Assembly (NCBI RefSeq): GCF_052324685.1
Contig: NW_027506911.1
Coordinates: 62,001-126,000 of the forward strand
Direction of reading: 5' to 3'
Origin: Brachyhypopomus gauderio
Taxonomy: Eukaryota; Chordata; Actinopteri; Gymnotiformes; Hypopomidae
DNA length: 64,000 bases
A program made the position numbers and the translations under genes. The notes under the pieces are model-generated. The model saw only the letters and a list, made by a program, of their open reading frames with translations, ran no database searches and was not told the origin of the DNA. Below are positions 1-10,905 of the stretch, piece after piece; within the stretch, counting starts at the first letter, position 1, and each line of letters starts with the position of its first letter.

Positions 1-337
1 TGACATCTTTGCCACATCTCTTTTTACTTTTGGACAAAGGCTGTCCATAAGCCGAAGGAAGCAGAGGAAAGTCCAATTCAGTCAAAACTTAAGCATGTCG
101 TGAAGTGGTACACCTATGCTTTTGGACAACGCGTACATGCAAGTTGACACCTACACATTTCCTTCTCCAAATGCTTTATCAGCAGATGAATTGAACATCT
201 AGAGTCTCGAGTTCTGACAATCCCACTGTGAAATCTCACAACAAAACATCAAACAGTTTATGTCTGTTTATAATTTTTCAACAGAATGCACAGGTCATTC
301 AAAAGCTGAGGCTTTCCACCTAGCTAGGTCGAATTCA

Positions 338-410
338 TGCCGAAACCCGGGATCGAACCAGGGACCTTTAGATCTTCAGTCTAACGCTCTCCCAACTGAG
401 CTATTTCGGC
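338..410 (-). tRNA. tRNA-Phe-GAA: tRNA-Phe(GAA), class P
   Basis: The 73 nt intronless cloverleaf reads GCCGAAA/TTTCGGC in the acceptor stem, CTGAAGA in the anticodon loop and TTCGATC in the T loop, with discriminator A. It matches the vertebrate nuclear tRNA-Phe consensus as I know it. The A box starts with TAGCTC (nt 8-13), which is the transposon target in three other units. Confidence 0.97.
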
Positions 411-685
411 AAGCTGCAGATAAACCACGTCGAGATGCAAACGAAACTTTATCAACGACTGTTACCTTTCCTTAGGTTCTTGCAACATGCTTTCACAGCG
501 TAATGGTTTCGGCACAGTGAAATTCACGGACAGGTACGGCAAGACCTAATTTGGCAATGTTTATCATGATGCCAACATGAGAAAACCTTGTGGGTCAATG
601 CTGGATTCGGTATTATTTCCTAGTCGGGCTGAGCTGATCCGTAAGCTTTCCTTAAAACTCCAATCAAAACTATAAACTCTTGAGA

Positions 686-758
686 GGGGGATTAGCTCAA
701 GTGGTAGAGCGCTCGCTTTGCATGCGAGAGGTAGTGGGGTCGATGCCCACATTCTCCA
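686..758 (+). tRNA. tRNA-Ala-TGC: tRNA-Ala(TGC), class G54
   Basis: The 73 nt cloverleaf has acceptor stem GGGGGAT/ATTCTCC, so the G3:U70 alanine identity pair is present. The anticodon loop is TTTGCAT and the T loop is GTCGATG (G54 class). There is no run of four T within about 150 nt downstream. Confidence 0.97.
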
Positions 759-1226
759 AAGCTCTCTTACTGACTCCTTGCTTGCTTACGATAAGCATGA
801 AGCAGCCAGCTCTAGTCTTAAGGGAATAATTTCATGACCTTCAAAGGTCTCTTAGAACATGGTCACTTTGGATTCCTCCAGCAAACAGTTGACATCTTTG
901 CCACATCTCTTTTTACTTTTGGACAAAGGCTGTCCATAAGCCGAAGGAAGCAGAGGAAAGTCCAATTCAGTCAAAACTTAAGCATGTCGTGAAGTGGTAC
1001 ACCTATGCTTTTGGACAACGCGTACATGCAAGTTGACACCTACACATTTCCTTCTCCAAATGCTTTATCAGCAGATGAATTGAACATCTAGAGTCTCGAG
1101 TTCTGACAATCCCACTGTGAAATCTCACAACAAAACATCAAACAGTTTATGTCTGTTTATAATTTTTCAACAGAATGCACAGGTCATTCAAAAGCTGAGG
1201 CTTTCCACCTAGCTAGGTCGAATTCA

Positions 1227-1299
1227 TGCCAAAACCCGGGATCGAACCAGGGACCTTTAGATCTTCAGTCTAACGCTCTCCCAACTGAGCTATTTCGGC
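1227..1299 (-). tRNA. tRNA-Phe-GAA: tRNA-Phe(GAA), class Q
   Basis: C69 is replaced by U, giving a G4:U69 wobble in the acceptor stem; the rest matches class P. Confidence 0.94.
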
Positions 1300-1574
1300 A
1301 AGCTGCAGATAAACCACGTCGAGATGCAAACGAAACTTTATCAACGACTGTTACCTTTCCTTAGGTTCTTGCAACATGCTTTCACAGCGTAACGGTTTCG
1401 GCACAGTGAAATTCACGGACAGGTACGGCAAGACCTAATTTGGCAATGTTTATCATGATGCCAACATGAGAAAACCTTGTGGGTCAATGCTGGATTCGGT
1501 ATTATTTCCTAGTCGGGCTGAGCTGATCCGTAAGCTTTCCTTAAAACTCCAATCAAAACTATAAACTCTTGAGA

Positions 1575-1647
1575 GGGGGATTAGCTCAAGTGGTAGAGCG
1601 CTCGCTTTGCATGCGAGAGGTAGTGGGGTCGATGCACACATTCTCCA
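1575..1647 (+). tRNA. tRNA-Ala-TGC: tRNA-Ala(TGC), class G54, T-stem variant
   Basis: The 3' T-stem strand reads CACAC instead of CCCAC, giving a G52/A62 mismatch and altering the B box end. Function is doubtful. Confidence 0.88.
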
Positions 1648-2115
1648 AAGCTCTCTTACTGACTCCTTGCTTGCTTACGATAAGCATGAAGCAGCCAGCT
1701 CTAGTCTTAAGGGAATAATTTCATGACCTTCAAAGGTCTCTTAGAACATGGTCACTTTGGATTCCTCCAGCAAACAGTTGACATCTTTGCCACATCTCTT
1801 TTTACTTTTGGACAAAGACTGTCCATAAGCCGAAAGAAGCAGAGGAAAGTCCAATTCAGTCAAAACTTAAGCATGTCGTGAAGTGGTACACCTATGCTTT
1901 TGGACAACGCGTACATGCAAGTTGACACCTACACATTTCCTTCTCCAAATGCTTTATCAGCAGATGAATTGAACATCTAGAGTCTTGAGTTCTGACAATC
2001 CCACTGTGAAATCTCACAACAAAACATCAAACAGTTTATGTCTGTTTATAATTTTTCAACAGAATGCACAGGTCATTCAAAAGCTGAGGCTTTCCGCCTA
2101 GCTAGGTCGAGTTCA

Positions 2116-2188
2116 TGCAGAAACCCGGGATCGAACCAGGGAGCTTTAGATCTTCAGTCTAACGCTCTCCCAACTGAGCTATTTCGGC
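2116..2188 (-). tRNA. tRNA-Phe-GAA: tRNA-Phe(GAA), class R (acceptor mismatch)
   Basis: G70 is replaced by U, so C3 is unpaired in the acceptor stem; the variable loop also has G to C. The anticodon is intact. Confidence 0.88.
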
Positions 2189-2463
2189 AAGCTGCAGATA
2201 AACCACGTCGAGATGCAAACGAAACTTTATCAACGACTGTTACCTTTCCTTAGGTTCTTGCAACATGCTTTCACAGCGTAACGGTTTCGGCACAGTGAAA
2301 TTCACGGACAGGTACAGCAAGACCTAATTTGGCAATGTTTATCATGATGCCAACATGAGAAAACCTTGTGGGTCAATGCTGGATTCGGTATTATTACCTA
2401 GTCGGGCTGAGCTGATCCGTAAGCTTTCCTTAAAACTCCAATCAAAAGAATAAACTCTTGAGA

Positions 2464-2536
2464 GGGGGATTAGCTCAAGTGGTAGAGCGCTCGCTTTGCA
2501 TGCGAGAGGTAGTGGGATAGATGCCCACATTCTCCA
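2464..2536 (+). tRNA. tRNA-Ala-TGC: tRNA-Ala(TGC), class A56, probable pseudogene
   Basis: The T loop is ATAGATG: the invariant C56 (G19:C56 tertiary pair, B box core) is A. Other arms are intact. Confidence 0.85.
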
Positions 2537-3004
2537 AAGCTCTCTTACTGACTCCTTGCTTGCTTACGATAAGCATGAAGCAGCCAGCTCTAGTCTTAAG
2601 GGAATAATTTCATGACCTTCAAAGGTCTCTTAGAACATGGTCACTTTGGATTCCTCCAGCAAACAGTTGACATCTTTGCCACATCTCTTTTTACTTTTGG
2701 ACAAAGGCTGTCCATAAGCCGAAGGAAGCAGAGGAAAGTCCAATTCAGTCAAAACTTAAGCATGTCGTGAAGTGGTACACCTATGCTTTTGGACAACGCG
2801 TACATGCAAGTTGACACCTACACATTTCCTTCTCCAAATGCTTTATCAGCAGATGAATTGAACATCTAGAGTCTCGAGTTCTGACAATCCCACTGTGAAA
2901 TCTCACAACAAAACATCAAACAGTTTATGTCTGTTTATAATTTTTCAACAGAATGCACAGGTCATTCAAAAGCTGAGGCTTTCCACCTAGCTAGGTCGAA
3001 TTCA

Positions 3005-3077
3005 TGCCGAAACCCGGGATCGAACCAGGGACCTTTAGATCTTCAGTCTAACGCTCTCCCAACTGAGCTATTTCGGC
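3005..3077 (-). tRNA. tRNA-Phe-GAA: tRNA-Phe(GAA), class P
   Basis: Same as the majority sequence; no substitution noticed. Confidence 0.96.
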
Positions 3078-3352
3078 AAGCTGCAGATAAACCACGTCGA
3101 GATGCAAACGAAACTTTATCAACGACTGTTACCTTTCCTTAGGTTCTTGCAACATGCTTTCACAGCGTAACGGTTTCGGCACAGTGAAATTCACGGACAG
3201 GTACAGCAAGACCTAATTTGGCAATGTTTATCATGATGCCAACATGAGAAAACCTTGTGGGTCAATGCTGGATTCGGTATTATTACCTAGTCGGGCTGAG
3301 CTGATCCGTAAGCTTTCCTTAAAACTCCAATCAAAAGAATAAACTCTTGAGA

Positions 3353-3425
3353 GGGGGATTAGCTCAAGTGGTAGAGCGCTCGCTTTGCATGCGAGAGGTA
3401 GTGGGATAGATGCCCACATTCTCCA
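3353..3425 (+). tRNA. tRNA-Ala-TGC: tRNA-Ala(TGC), class A56, probable pseudogene
   Basis: Carries the C56A T-loop change. Confidence 0.85.
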
Positions 3426-3893
3426 AAGCTCTCTTACTGACTCCTTGCTTGCTTACGATAAGCATGAAGCAGCCAGCTCTAGTCTTAAGGGAATAATTTC
3501 ATGACCTTCAAAGGTCTCTTAGAACATGGTCACTTTGGATTCCTCCAGCAAACAGTTGACATCTTTGCCACATCTCTTTTTACTTTTGGACAAAGGCTGT
3601 CCATAAGCCGAAGGAAGCAGAGGAAAGTCCAATTCAGTCAAAACTTAAGCATGTCGTGAAGTGGTACACCTATGCTTTTGGACAACGCGTACATGCAAGT
3701 TGACACCTACACATTTCCTTCTCCAAATGCTTTATCAGCAGATGAATTGAACATCTAGAGTCTCGAGTTCTGACAATCCCACTGTGAAATCTCACAACAA
3801 AACATCAAACAGTTTATGTCTGTTTATAATTTTTCAACAGAATGCACAGGTCATTCAAAAGCTGAGGCTTTCCACCTAGCTAGGTCGAATTCA

Positions 3894-3966
3894 TGCCGAA
3901 ACCCGGGATCGAACCAGGGACCTTTAGATCTTCAGTCTAACGCTCTCCCAACTGAGCTATTTCGGC
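3894..3966 (-). tRNA. tRNA-Phe-GAA: tRNA-Phe(GAA), class P
   Basis: Majority sequence. Confidence 0.96.
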
Positions 3967-4241
3967 AAGCTGCAGATAAACCACGTCGAGATGCAAACGA
4001 AACTTTATCAACGACTGTTACCTTTCCTTAGGTTCTTGCAACATGCTTTCACAGCGTAATGGTTTCGGCACAGTGAAATTCACGGACAGGTACGGCAAGA
4101 CCTAATTTGGCAATGTTTATCATGATGCCAACATGAGAAAACCTTGTGGGTCAATGCTGGATTCGGTATTATTTCCTAGTCGGGCTGAGCTGATCCGTAA
4201 GCTTTCCTTAAAACTCCAATCAAAACTATAAACTCTTGAGA

Positions 4242-4314
4242 GGGGGATTAGCTCAAGTGGTAGAGCGCTCGCTTTGCATGCGAGAGGTAGTGGGGTCGAT
4301 GCCCACATTCTCCA
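4242..4314 (+). tRNA. tRNA-Ala-TGC: tRNA-Ala(TGC), class G54
   Basis: Majority sequence, G3:U70 present. Confidence 0.96.
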
Positions 4315-4782
4315 AAGCTCTCTTACTGACTCCTTGCTTGCTTACGATAAGCATGAAGCAGCCAGCTCTAGTCTTAAGGGAATAATTTCATGACCTTCAA
4401 AGGTCTCTTAGAACATGGTCACTTTGGATTCCTCCAGCAAACAGTTGACATCTTTGCCACATCTCTTTTTACTTTTGGACAAAGGCTGTCCATAAGCCGA
4501 AGGAAGCAGAGGAAAGTCCAATTCAGTCAAAACTTAAGCATGTCGTGAAGTGGTACACCTATGCTTTTGGACAACGCGTACATGCAAGTTGACACCTACA
4601 CATTTCCTTCTCCAAATGCTTTATCAGCAGATGAATTGAACATCTAGAGTCTCGAGTTCTGACAATCCCACTGTGAAATCTCACAACAAAACATCAAACA
4701 GTTTATGTCTGTTTATAATTTTTCAACAGAATGCACAGGTCATTCAAAAGCTGAGGCTTTCCACCTAGCTAGGTCGAATTCA

Positions 4783-4855
4783 TGCCAAAACCCGGGATCG
4801 AACCAGGGACCTTTAGATCTTCAGTCTAACGCTCTCCCAACTGAGCTATTTCGGC
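4783..4855 (-). tRNA. tRNA-Phe-GAA: tRNA-Phe(GAA), class Q
   Basis: G4:U69 wobble; otherwise class P. Confidence 0.94.
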
Positions 4856-5130
4856 AAGCTGCAGATAAACCACGTCGAGATGCAAACGAAACTTTATCAA
4901 CGACTGTTACCTTTCCTTAGGTTCTTGCAACATGCTTTCACAGCGTAACGGTTTCGGCACAGTGAAATTCACGGACAGGTACGGCAAGACCTAATTTGGC
5001 AATGTTTATCATGATGCCAACATGAGAAAACCTTGTGGGTCAATGCTGGATTCGGTATTATTTCCTAGTCGGGCTGAGCTGATCCGTAAGCTTTCCTTAA
5101 AACTCCAATCAAAACTATAAACTCTTGAGA

Positions 5131-5203
5131 GGGGGATTAGCTCAAGTGGTAGAGCGCTCGCTTTGCATGCGAGAGGTAGTGGGGTCGATGCCCACATTCT
5201 CCA
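5131..5203 (+). tRNA. tRNA-Ala-TGC: tRNA-Ala(TGC), class G54
   Basis: Majority sequence. Confidence 0.96.
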
Positions 5204-5671
5204 AAGCTCTCTTACTGACTCCTTGCTTGCTTACGATAAGCATGAAGCAGCCAGCTCTAGTCTTAAGGGAATAATTTCATGACCTTCAAAGGTCTCTTAG
5301 AACATGGTCACTTTGGATTCCTCCAGCAAACAGTTGACATCTTTGCCACATCTCTTTTTACTTTTGGACAAAGGCTGTCCATAAGCCGAAGGAAGCAGAG
5401 GAAAGTCCAATTCAGTCAAAACTTAAGCATGTCGTGAAGTGGTACACCTATGCTTTTGGACAACGCGTACATGCAAGTTGACACCTACACATTTCCTTCT
5501 CCAAATGCTTTATCAGCAGATGAATTGAACATCTAGAGTCTCGAGTTCTGACAATCCCACTGTGAAATCTCACAACAAAACATCAAACAGTTTATGTCTG
5601 TTTATAATTTTTCAACAGAATGCACAGGTCATTCAAAAGCTGAGGCTTTCCACCTAGCTAGGTCGAATTCA

Positions 5672-5737
5672 TGCCGAAACCCGGGATCGAACCAGGGACC
5701 TTTAGATCTTCAGTCTAACGCTCTCCCAACTCCGCCA
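5672..5737 (-). pseudogene. tRNA-Phe 3' part, interrupted by transposon copy 1
   Basis: This fragment keeps tRNA nt 8-73, including anticodon and B box, but nt 8-13 read TGGCGG (plus strand ccgcca) instead of TAGCTC. The 5' seven nt lie at 8783-8789 beyond the 3,039 bp insertion. It cannot give a normal tRNA. Confidence 0.93.
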
Positions 5738-5760
5738 AAGCTGGGGAACAATCGTCTGTA
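5738..5760. repeat. Transposon copy 1 left terminal inverted repeat
   Basis: The inner eight bases CGTCTGTA match the right end in inverted orientation at the same distance (16-23 bases) from the terminus. Confidence 0.7.
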
Positions 5761-6119
5761 TGAGGGGGGGAAGAAGGGGAAGAAAAAGGAAAAAAAAATT
5801 GAGAAAAGATCGGGAGGTCGCAGGTTCGAATCCAGCCTGGATATAAATATTTGTAACTGAGAATCTTGCCGTGGATATTTTGTGTGATAATATTCTAAGA
5901 AATATATTGCAAAATTTTATTTTATGGCTGTCAGCAGTGCCTACAATTACGGGGCACCCGTGTCACAATTTATATATTGTAATATATATGTGCATTTCAT
6001 ACACATACATATGAGTTGTTTCATCATATTAGGCTTATTGCTTGATTTAATAAATTCACACTCTGTATTTGTATTCACACTTTATATATTTATTCACACT
6101 TTATATACTTTATACACTT

Positions 6120-6158
<39 letters not shown>

Positions 6159-6414
6159 AACATGAATAAAATTAACAAAATGATATTCTAATACAATTAA
6201 CAAAATTATACTACAATTTACATAAAAATAAAATATTAAATCTACACTAATACATATATACACATATTAATGCCACAGCAGCTGAACTATAAAAAATTCC
6301 AATAAACTACAGCAAAACATTTACAACATTTTAAACCATTAAAGATAATAATAATTATATTTTAGTATTATAAAAATACAATAGTAATGTATGAAAATAA
6401 AGTATACACATTAA
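5761..6414. other. Left subterminal non-coding region of transposon copy 1
   Basis: It contains a purine-rich tract (about 5763-5810), a tRNA-like B box (5823-5833) and AT-rich sequence with a TA microsatellite (6124-6155). It corresponds to the 3' flank of the transposase gene. No coding exon is seen. Confidence 0.7.
5823..5833 (+). promoter_or_regulatory. B-box-like motif GGTTCGAATCC in transposon left end
   Basis: The motif equals the Pol III B box consensus and sits in a T-arm-like hairpin (GCAGG, loop TTCGAAT, CCAGC; one A/A mismatch). No A box is seen upstream inside the element, so independent Pol III transcription is not supported. Confidence 0.5.
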
Positions 6415-7766
6415 TCACAGTTTTCTCATCTTTTCCAGCCACTGTTCCTTGGTATTAGTCTCTGTCATAGGACAGAAGATCTTCCCCTTGTACTGGCTAT
6501 GGCCAGTTGCTGTTTTGCGTGACTGTCCACACTTCCTACAGGTATTATATGGGACTGTCTGCTTGTAATGTCGCTCAGTGGGGGTAGCAGGCTGAGGGAC
6601 AGAACTGGGCAACAACACCTGAGGCATGACAGACATAGCTGGTCCTGCGGGTAACATCATCAGTACAGGTGAAGGTCATCTGTATCATTCTCAAAGAGGC
6701 CTGTGAACCAGACTCCATGGAAGCAACAGGAGGCTGAATGGAAGTGTCCTGATGTCGTTGAGTAGGGGCTAATGGTGGTGTGGCACTGGGCAGAATTTTT
6801 CTAAACTTAGTTTTTGCCTGACCTGCTGTGTTTGGTGGCACCTCTACCAGCTGAAGGATGGCCTGCTCCAACACTGTCCCATTGTTTAAAACAAGCTGCC
6901 TAATGTTCCTGTAGTCCTCCAACATCAGTGCCCACCTTGACAGACTTACTTGACCTGAGTTGTGGGGCTTCTGTGGATGTTGGCCAGTCTTACAAAGATG
7001 GTTTTAATGAGCCGACAGCAGTCAGGCCACTGAGCAGGGGAGCCACTTGATCCCAGAACACACCTTTTTGTGCTCTCAACACCAGGGGTGAAAACTGCCT
7101 TCTTTTTGGGGGATCTAAAGCGGGCAGTCAGCAGCCTATCCTGATGCCGAGCTGCATACACCAGTCTGTTTTTATCAAACTGGTTTAGGTTTTGCCACAA
7201 ACTAACAATCGTGGTGGTCTGCTGGTTTGTCAGGGTGAGGCGTGTTTGAGTGCGAAGCTCAACCAGATACTCTGATAATTCATCCACCCTTTCCATTCCA
7301 GGAATGTTATGGACATCCACAGCCTAGAAATAAAAAAAATAATAATATGAAATGTTATAATGTCTGTATAAATGTGCATTTTCTATATACAATAAAGTTT
7401 TAATTACAATAAAGCATGAGAAAATAAAACATTTGTGTGTAGCATTCTTATTTGTGTGCTGTTTATTGGAGAATTTAACAATGAGCATGTTTAACAATGA
7501 AAGTAAGGTACTATCACTTACCATTTGTTGAGCTGAAGGCTCTGATGGAGACTGAATAGGCACTGGTGGAGGCTGGGCCGAGGTCACTGGTGGAGGCTGG
7601 GCCGAGGTCACTGGTGGAGGCTGGGCCGAGGTCACTGGTGGAGGCTGGGCCGAGGTCACTGGTGGAGGCTGGGCCGAGGTCACTGGTGAAGGCTGGACCG
7701 AGGTCACTGGTGGAGGCTGGGCCGAGGTCACTGGTGAAGGCTGGACCGAGTCATGGAACGTGCCTG
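6415..7766 (-). pseudogene. Transposase gene remnant, transposon copy 1
   Basis: The remnant holds the last coding exon (6415-7323) and most of the proline-repeat exon (from 7522), homologous to 36112-37206 and 37405-37743 in copy 2. The last exon has lost an internal block (the part between the segments ending LQLVEV and starting MPPNTAG) and is broken into three reading frames (pieces near 6415-6660, 6575-6925 and 6946-7320). The zinc ribbon and all catalytic exons are deleted. The zinc-binding C-terminus (CRKCGQSRKTATGHSQ) is still readable. It cannot make transposase. Confidence 0.88.
7560..7750. repeat. 24 bp coding minisatellite, copy 1 (about 8 units)
   Basis: Tandem 24 bp units encode QPPPVTSA on minus. 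The long plus-strand reading frame across it is only its complement. Confidence 0.85.
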
Positions 7767-8462
7767 AAAATGTAGCAGAAATACTTTTTAAATATAGGGA
7801 GCAAATAAATATAGTTACTAAAACTCATCATAAACAGTCAACCCTAGTAATACATTATTCTGTATTTGCAGATTGCAGGTTTAATTAAAGTTACCTTATG
7901 AAATCCACAAACACATATACTTTATAATTAAAACAAACATAAATTAACAAATAAGTCAATCCATGGCAACTAAGAATGCATGTGAGCAGTTGGTACCAAC
8001 TCACTAGTTACTAATGTGTTTTTAACCCTTTTAATAGTCCAAGGATTCGTATTACTCACTTAACCATATACTTTATAATGTTCGTTTCTACGTAGATACT
8101 TAGTAATAACAAAACAATAACATGTTAAGCAGGGGCACGTATTTTCTAAGGCGTTTAAAAACCGATAAATAACGCGTTTATATACCGGTAAATTACCTCA
8201 CGATTTCTGCAATTGTCCGTTGAAAATCGAAAAAGAGGATAGATGGCTAACACAGAAAAACATTAATTAAATTATTCTTCAAGATTAGAATTAATTTAGG
8301 CTAGTTAGAAGTTATATGATAGTTTGCTAACGAGCTACGTTCATGACAGTCACCGCAGGAGACTACTACAGAGTATTTTTTAGCTGACTACCTTTCTGAT
8401 GATCGCAAAATATATCTACAGTATTAATTTATTGGTTCCTTACACAAACAAATAAGGCATAC
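7767..8462. other. Non-coding remainder of copy 1: intron and leader-intron sequence
   Basis: Sequence from 7767 matches the intron between coding exons 2 and 3 of the full element. It then jumps near 7905-7920 from the start of coding exon 2 into the leader intron. No reading frame of interest. Confidence 0.7.
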
Positions 8463-8525
8463 CTGTGTCTTGTTGAGAAATCCCAAATCCGAGACGGTGT
8501 TTCTTCTACGCGGTGTAAGTTTATA
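8463..8525 (-). promoter_or_regulatory. Leader exon and TATA-like promoter of transposon copy 1
   Basis: A minus-strand CAG|GTATGC donor adjoins 8463 and a TATAAAC motif lies at 8519-8525, as in the full copies. This part survived although the coding exons did not. Confidence 0.5.
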
Positions 8526-8564
8526 AACTATGACGTGACCGGGGCAAGTTCACCTTCGTCGTGT

Positions 8565-8745
8565 CATTGGCCGAGGAAAAATGGAATGATGGTCAGGCAT
8601 TGGCCAGAGGAAAAATGGAATGGTGGCCAGGCATTGGCCGAGGAAAAATGGAATGGTGGCCAGGGATAGGCCGAGGAAAACGAAGAAAATGGAATGGTTC
8701 GCGCGCCATTGGCCGAGCAAAAATGGAATGGGGCTCAGGCATTGG
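8565..8745. repeat. 33 bp CCAAT-box minisatellite, copy 1 (5 CCAAT motifs)
   Basis: Degenerate 33 bp units begin at 8565, 8598, 8632, 8665, 8707 and 8740. Five retain ATTGG (CCAAT on minus); the unit at 8665 has lost it. The short proteins read across it in several frames are artefacts of the repeat. Confidence 0.8.
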
Positions 8746-8753
8746 ATGTTTTT

Positions 8754-8776
8754 TACAGACGGGTGGCTTGCAGGTA
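8754..8776. repeat. Transposon copy 1 right terminal inverted repeat
   Basis: Reverse complement begins TACCTGC and carries CGTCTGTA at 16-23, pairing with 5738-5760. Confidence 0.7.
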
Positions 8777-8789
8777 CCGCCATTTCGGC
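8777..8789 (-). pseudogene. tRNA-Phe 5' fragment right of transposon copy 1
   Basis: It holds target duplication ccgcca plus TTTCGGC, the complement of tRNA-Phe nt 1-7. Confidence 0.9.
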
Positions 8790-9064
8790 AAGCTGCAGAT
8801 AAACCACGTCGAGATGCAAACGAAACTTTATCAACGACTGTTACCTTTCCTTAGGTTCTTGCAACATGCTTTCACAGCGTAACGGTTTCGGCACAGTGAA
8901 ATTCACGGACAGGTACGGCAAGACCTAATTTGGCAATGTTTATCATGATGCCAACATGAGAAAACCTTGTGGGTCAATGCTGGATTCGGTATTATTTCCT
9001 AGTCGGGCTGAGCTGATCCGTAAGCTTTCCTTAAAACTCCAATCAAAACTATAAACTCTTGAGA

Positions 9065-9137
9065 GGGGGATTAGCTCAAGTGGTAGAGCGCTCGCTTTGC
9101 ATGCGAGAGGTAGTGGGGTCGATGCCCACATTCTCCA
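9065..9137 (+). tRNA. tRNA-Ala-TGC: tRNA-Ala(TGC), class G54
   Basis: First intact tRNA gene right of transposon copy 1. Confidence 0.96.
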
Positions 9138-9605
9138 AAGCTCTCTTACTGACTCCTTGCTTGCTTACGATAAGCATGAAGCAGCCAGCTCTAGTCTTAA
9201 GGGAATAATTTCATGACCTTCAAAGGTCTCTTAGAACATGGTCACTTTGGATTCCTCCAGCAAACAGTTGACATCTTTGCCACATCTCTTTTTACTTTTG
9301 GACAAAGGCTGTCCATAAGCCGAAGGAAGCAGAGGAAAGTCCAATTCAGTCAAAACTTAAGCATGTCGTGAAGTGGTACACCTATGCTTTTGGACAACGC
9401 GTACATGCAAGTTGACACCTACACATTTCCTTCTCCAAATGCTTTATCAGCAGATGAATTGAACATCTAGAGTCTCGAGTTCTGACAATCCCACTGTGAA
9501 ATCTCACAACAAAACATCAAACAGTTTATGTCTGTTTATAATTTTTCAACAGAATGCACAGGTCATTCAAAAGCTGAGGCTTTCCACCTAGCTAGGTCGA
9601 ATTCA

Positions 9606-9678
9606 TGCCGAAACCCGGGATCGAACCAGGGACCTTTAGATCTTCAGTCTAACGCTCTCCCAACTGAGCTATTTCGGC
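9606..9678 (-). tRNA. tRNA-Phe-GAA: tRNA-Phe(GAA), class P
   Basis: Majority sequence. Confidence 0.96.
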
Positions 9679-9953
9679 AAGCTGCAGATAAACCACGTCG
9701 AGATGCAAACGAAACTTTATCAACGACTGTTACCTTTCCTTAGGTTCTTGCAACATGCTTTCACAGCGTAACGGTTTCGGCACAGTGAAATTCACGGACA
9801 GGTACGGCAAGACCTAATTTGGCAATGTTTATCATGATGCCAACATGAGAAAACCTTGTGGGTCAATGCTGGATTCGGTATTATTTCCTAGTCGGGCTGA
9901 GCTGATCCGTAAGCTTTCCTTAAAACTCCAATCAAAACTATAAACTCTTGAGA

Positions 9954-10026
9954 GGGGGATTAGCTCAAGTGGTAGAGCGCTCGCTTTGCATGCGAGAGGT
10001 AGTGGGGTCGATGCCCACATTCTCCA
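9954..10026 (+). tRNA. tRNA-Ala-TGC: tRNA-Ala(TGC), class G54
   Basis: Majority sequence. Confidence 0.96.
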
Positions 10027-10484
10027 AAGCTCTCTTACTGACTCCTTGCTTGCTTACGATAAGCATGAAGCAGCCAGCTCTAGTCTTAAGGGAATAATTT
10101 CATGACCTTCAAAGGTCTCTTAGAACATGGTCACTTTGGATTCCTCCAGCAAACAGTTGACATCTTTGCCACATCTCTTTTTACTTTTGGACAAAGGCTG
10201 TCCATAAGCCGAAGGAAGCAGAGGAAAGTCCAATTCAGTCAAAACTTAAGCATGTCGTGAAGTGGTACACCTATGCTTTTGGACAACGCGTACATGCAAG
10301 TTGACACCTACACATTTCCTTCTCCAAATGCTTTATCAGCAGATGAATTGAACATCTAGAGTCTCGAGTTCTGACAATCCCACTGTGAAATCTCACAACA
10401 AAACATCAAACAGTTTATAATTTTTCAACAGAATGCACAGGTAATTCAAAAGCTGAGGCTTTCCGCCTAGCTAGGTCGAGTTCA

Positions 10485-10557
10485 TGCCGAAACCCGGGAT
10501 CGAACCAGGGACCTTTAGATCTTCAGTCTAACGCTCTCCCAACTGAGCTATTTCGGC
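10485..10557 (-). tRNA. tRNA-Phe-GAA: tRNA-Phe(GAA), class P
   Basis: The gene is normal, but its 3' spacer carries the 10 bp deletion that makes this unit 879 bp. Confidence 0.96.
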
Positions 10558-10832
10558 AAGCTGCAGATAAACCACGTCGAGATGCAAACGAAACTTTATC
10601 AACGACTGTTACCTTTCCTTAGGTTCTTGCAACATGCTTTCACAGCGTAACGGTTTCGGCACAGTGAAATTCACGGACAGGTACAGCAAGACCTAATTTG
10701 GCAATGTTTATCATGATGCCAACATGAGAAAACCTTGTGGGTCAATGCTGGATTCGGTATTATTTCCTAGTCGGGCTGAGCTGATCCGTAAGCTTTCCTT
10801 AAAACTCCAATCAAAAGAATAAACTCTTGAGA

Positions 10833-10905
10833 GGGGGATTAGCTCAAGTGGTAGAGCGCTCGCTTTGCATGCGAGAGGTAGTGGGATAGATGCCCACATT
10901 CTCCA
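10833..10905 (+). tRNA. tRNA-Ala-TGC: tRNA-Ala(TGC), class A56, probable pseudogene
   Basis: C56A in the T loop. Confidence 0.85.

Larger units (their letters stand above)
1..5737. repeat. Tandem tRNA-Phe/tRNA-Ala array, block 1 (units 1-7)
   Basis: This block holds 889 bp direct repeats; equivalent landmarks fall at 338, 1227, 2116, 3005, 3894, 4783 and 5672. In each unit tRNA-Phe(GAA) is on minus and tRNA-Ala(TGC) on plus, transcribed away from each other across 275 bp. The 468 bp between Ala and the next Phe has no recognisable gene. It does contain a run of five T (910-914 in unit 1), and an AAAA (301-304 in unit 1) gives tRNA-Phe a TTTT terminator 34 nt past its 3' end. Spacers are nearly identical between units. 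The block starts mid-unit at the window edge and ends where a transposon interrupts the seventh tRNA-Phe gene. Confidence 0.97.
5738..8776 (-). mobile_element. Dada-like DNA transposon copy 1, internally deleted (3,039 bp)
   Basis: The element is flanked by a perfect 6 bp duplication, ccgcca (5732-5737 and 8777-8782). The distance between the flanking tRNA-Ala genes, 3,934 bp, equals 889 + 3,039 + 6. The ends form imperfect 23 bp inverted repeats (14 of 23 matching, innermost eight identical). Compared with copies 2 and 3, two internal segments are gone: one joins the proline-repeat exon to coding exon 3, the other joins coding exon 2 to the leader intron. Both ends and the promoter region remain, so it could be mobilised in trans. 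It is more diverged than copies 2 and 3, hence probably older. Assignment to Dada is inferred from target, duplication length and the protein in the full copies. Confidence 0.85.

Noticed and set aside
260-475. A 71-codon plus-strand reading frame recurring in nearly every unit
   Set aside because: It runs antisense through the tRNA-Phe gene. Its recurrence only reflects the 889 bp repeat; nothing suggests translation.
564-752. A 62-codon minus-strand reading frame recurring in every unit
   Set aside because: It is antisense to tRNA-Ala and conserved only because the unit is.
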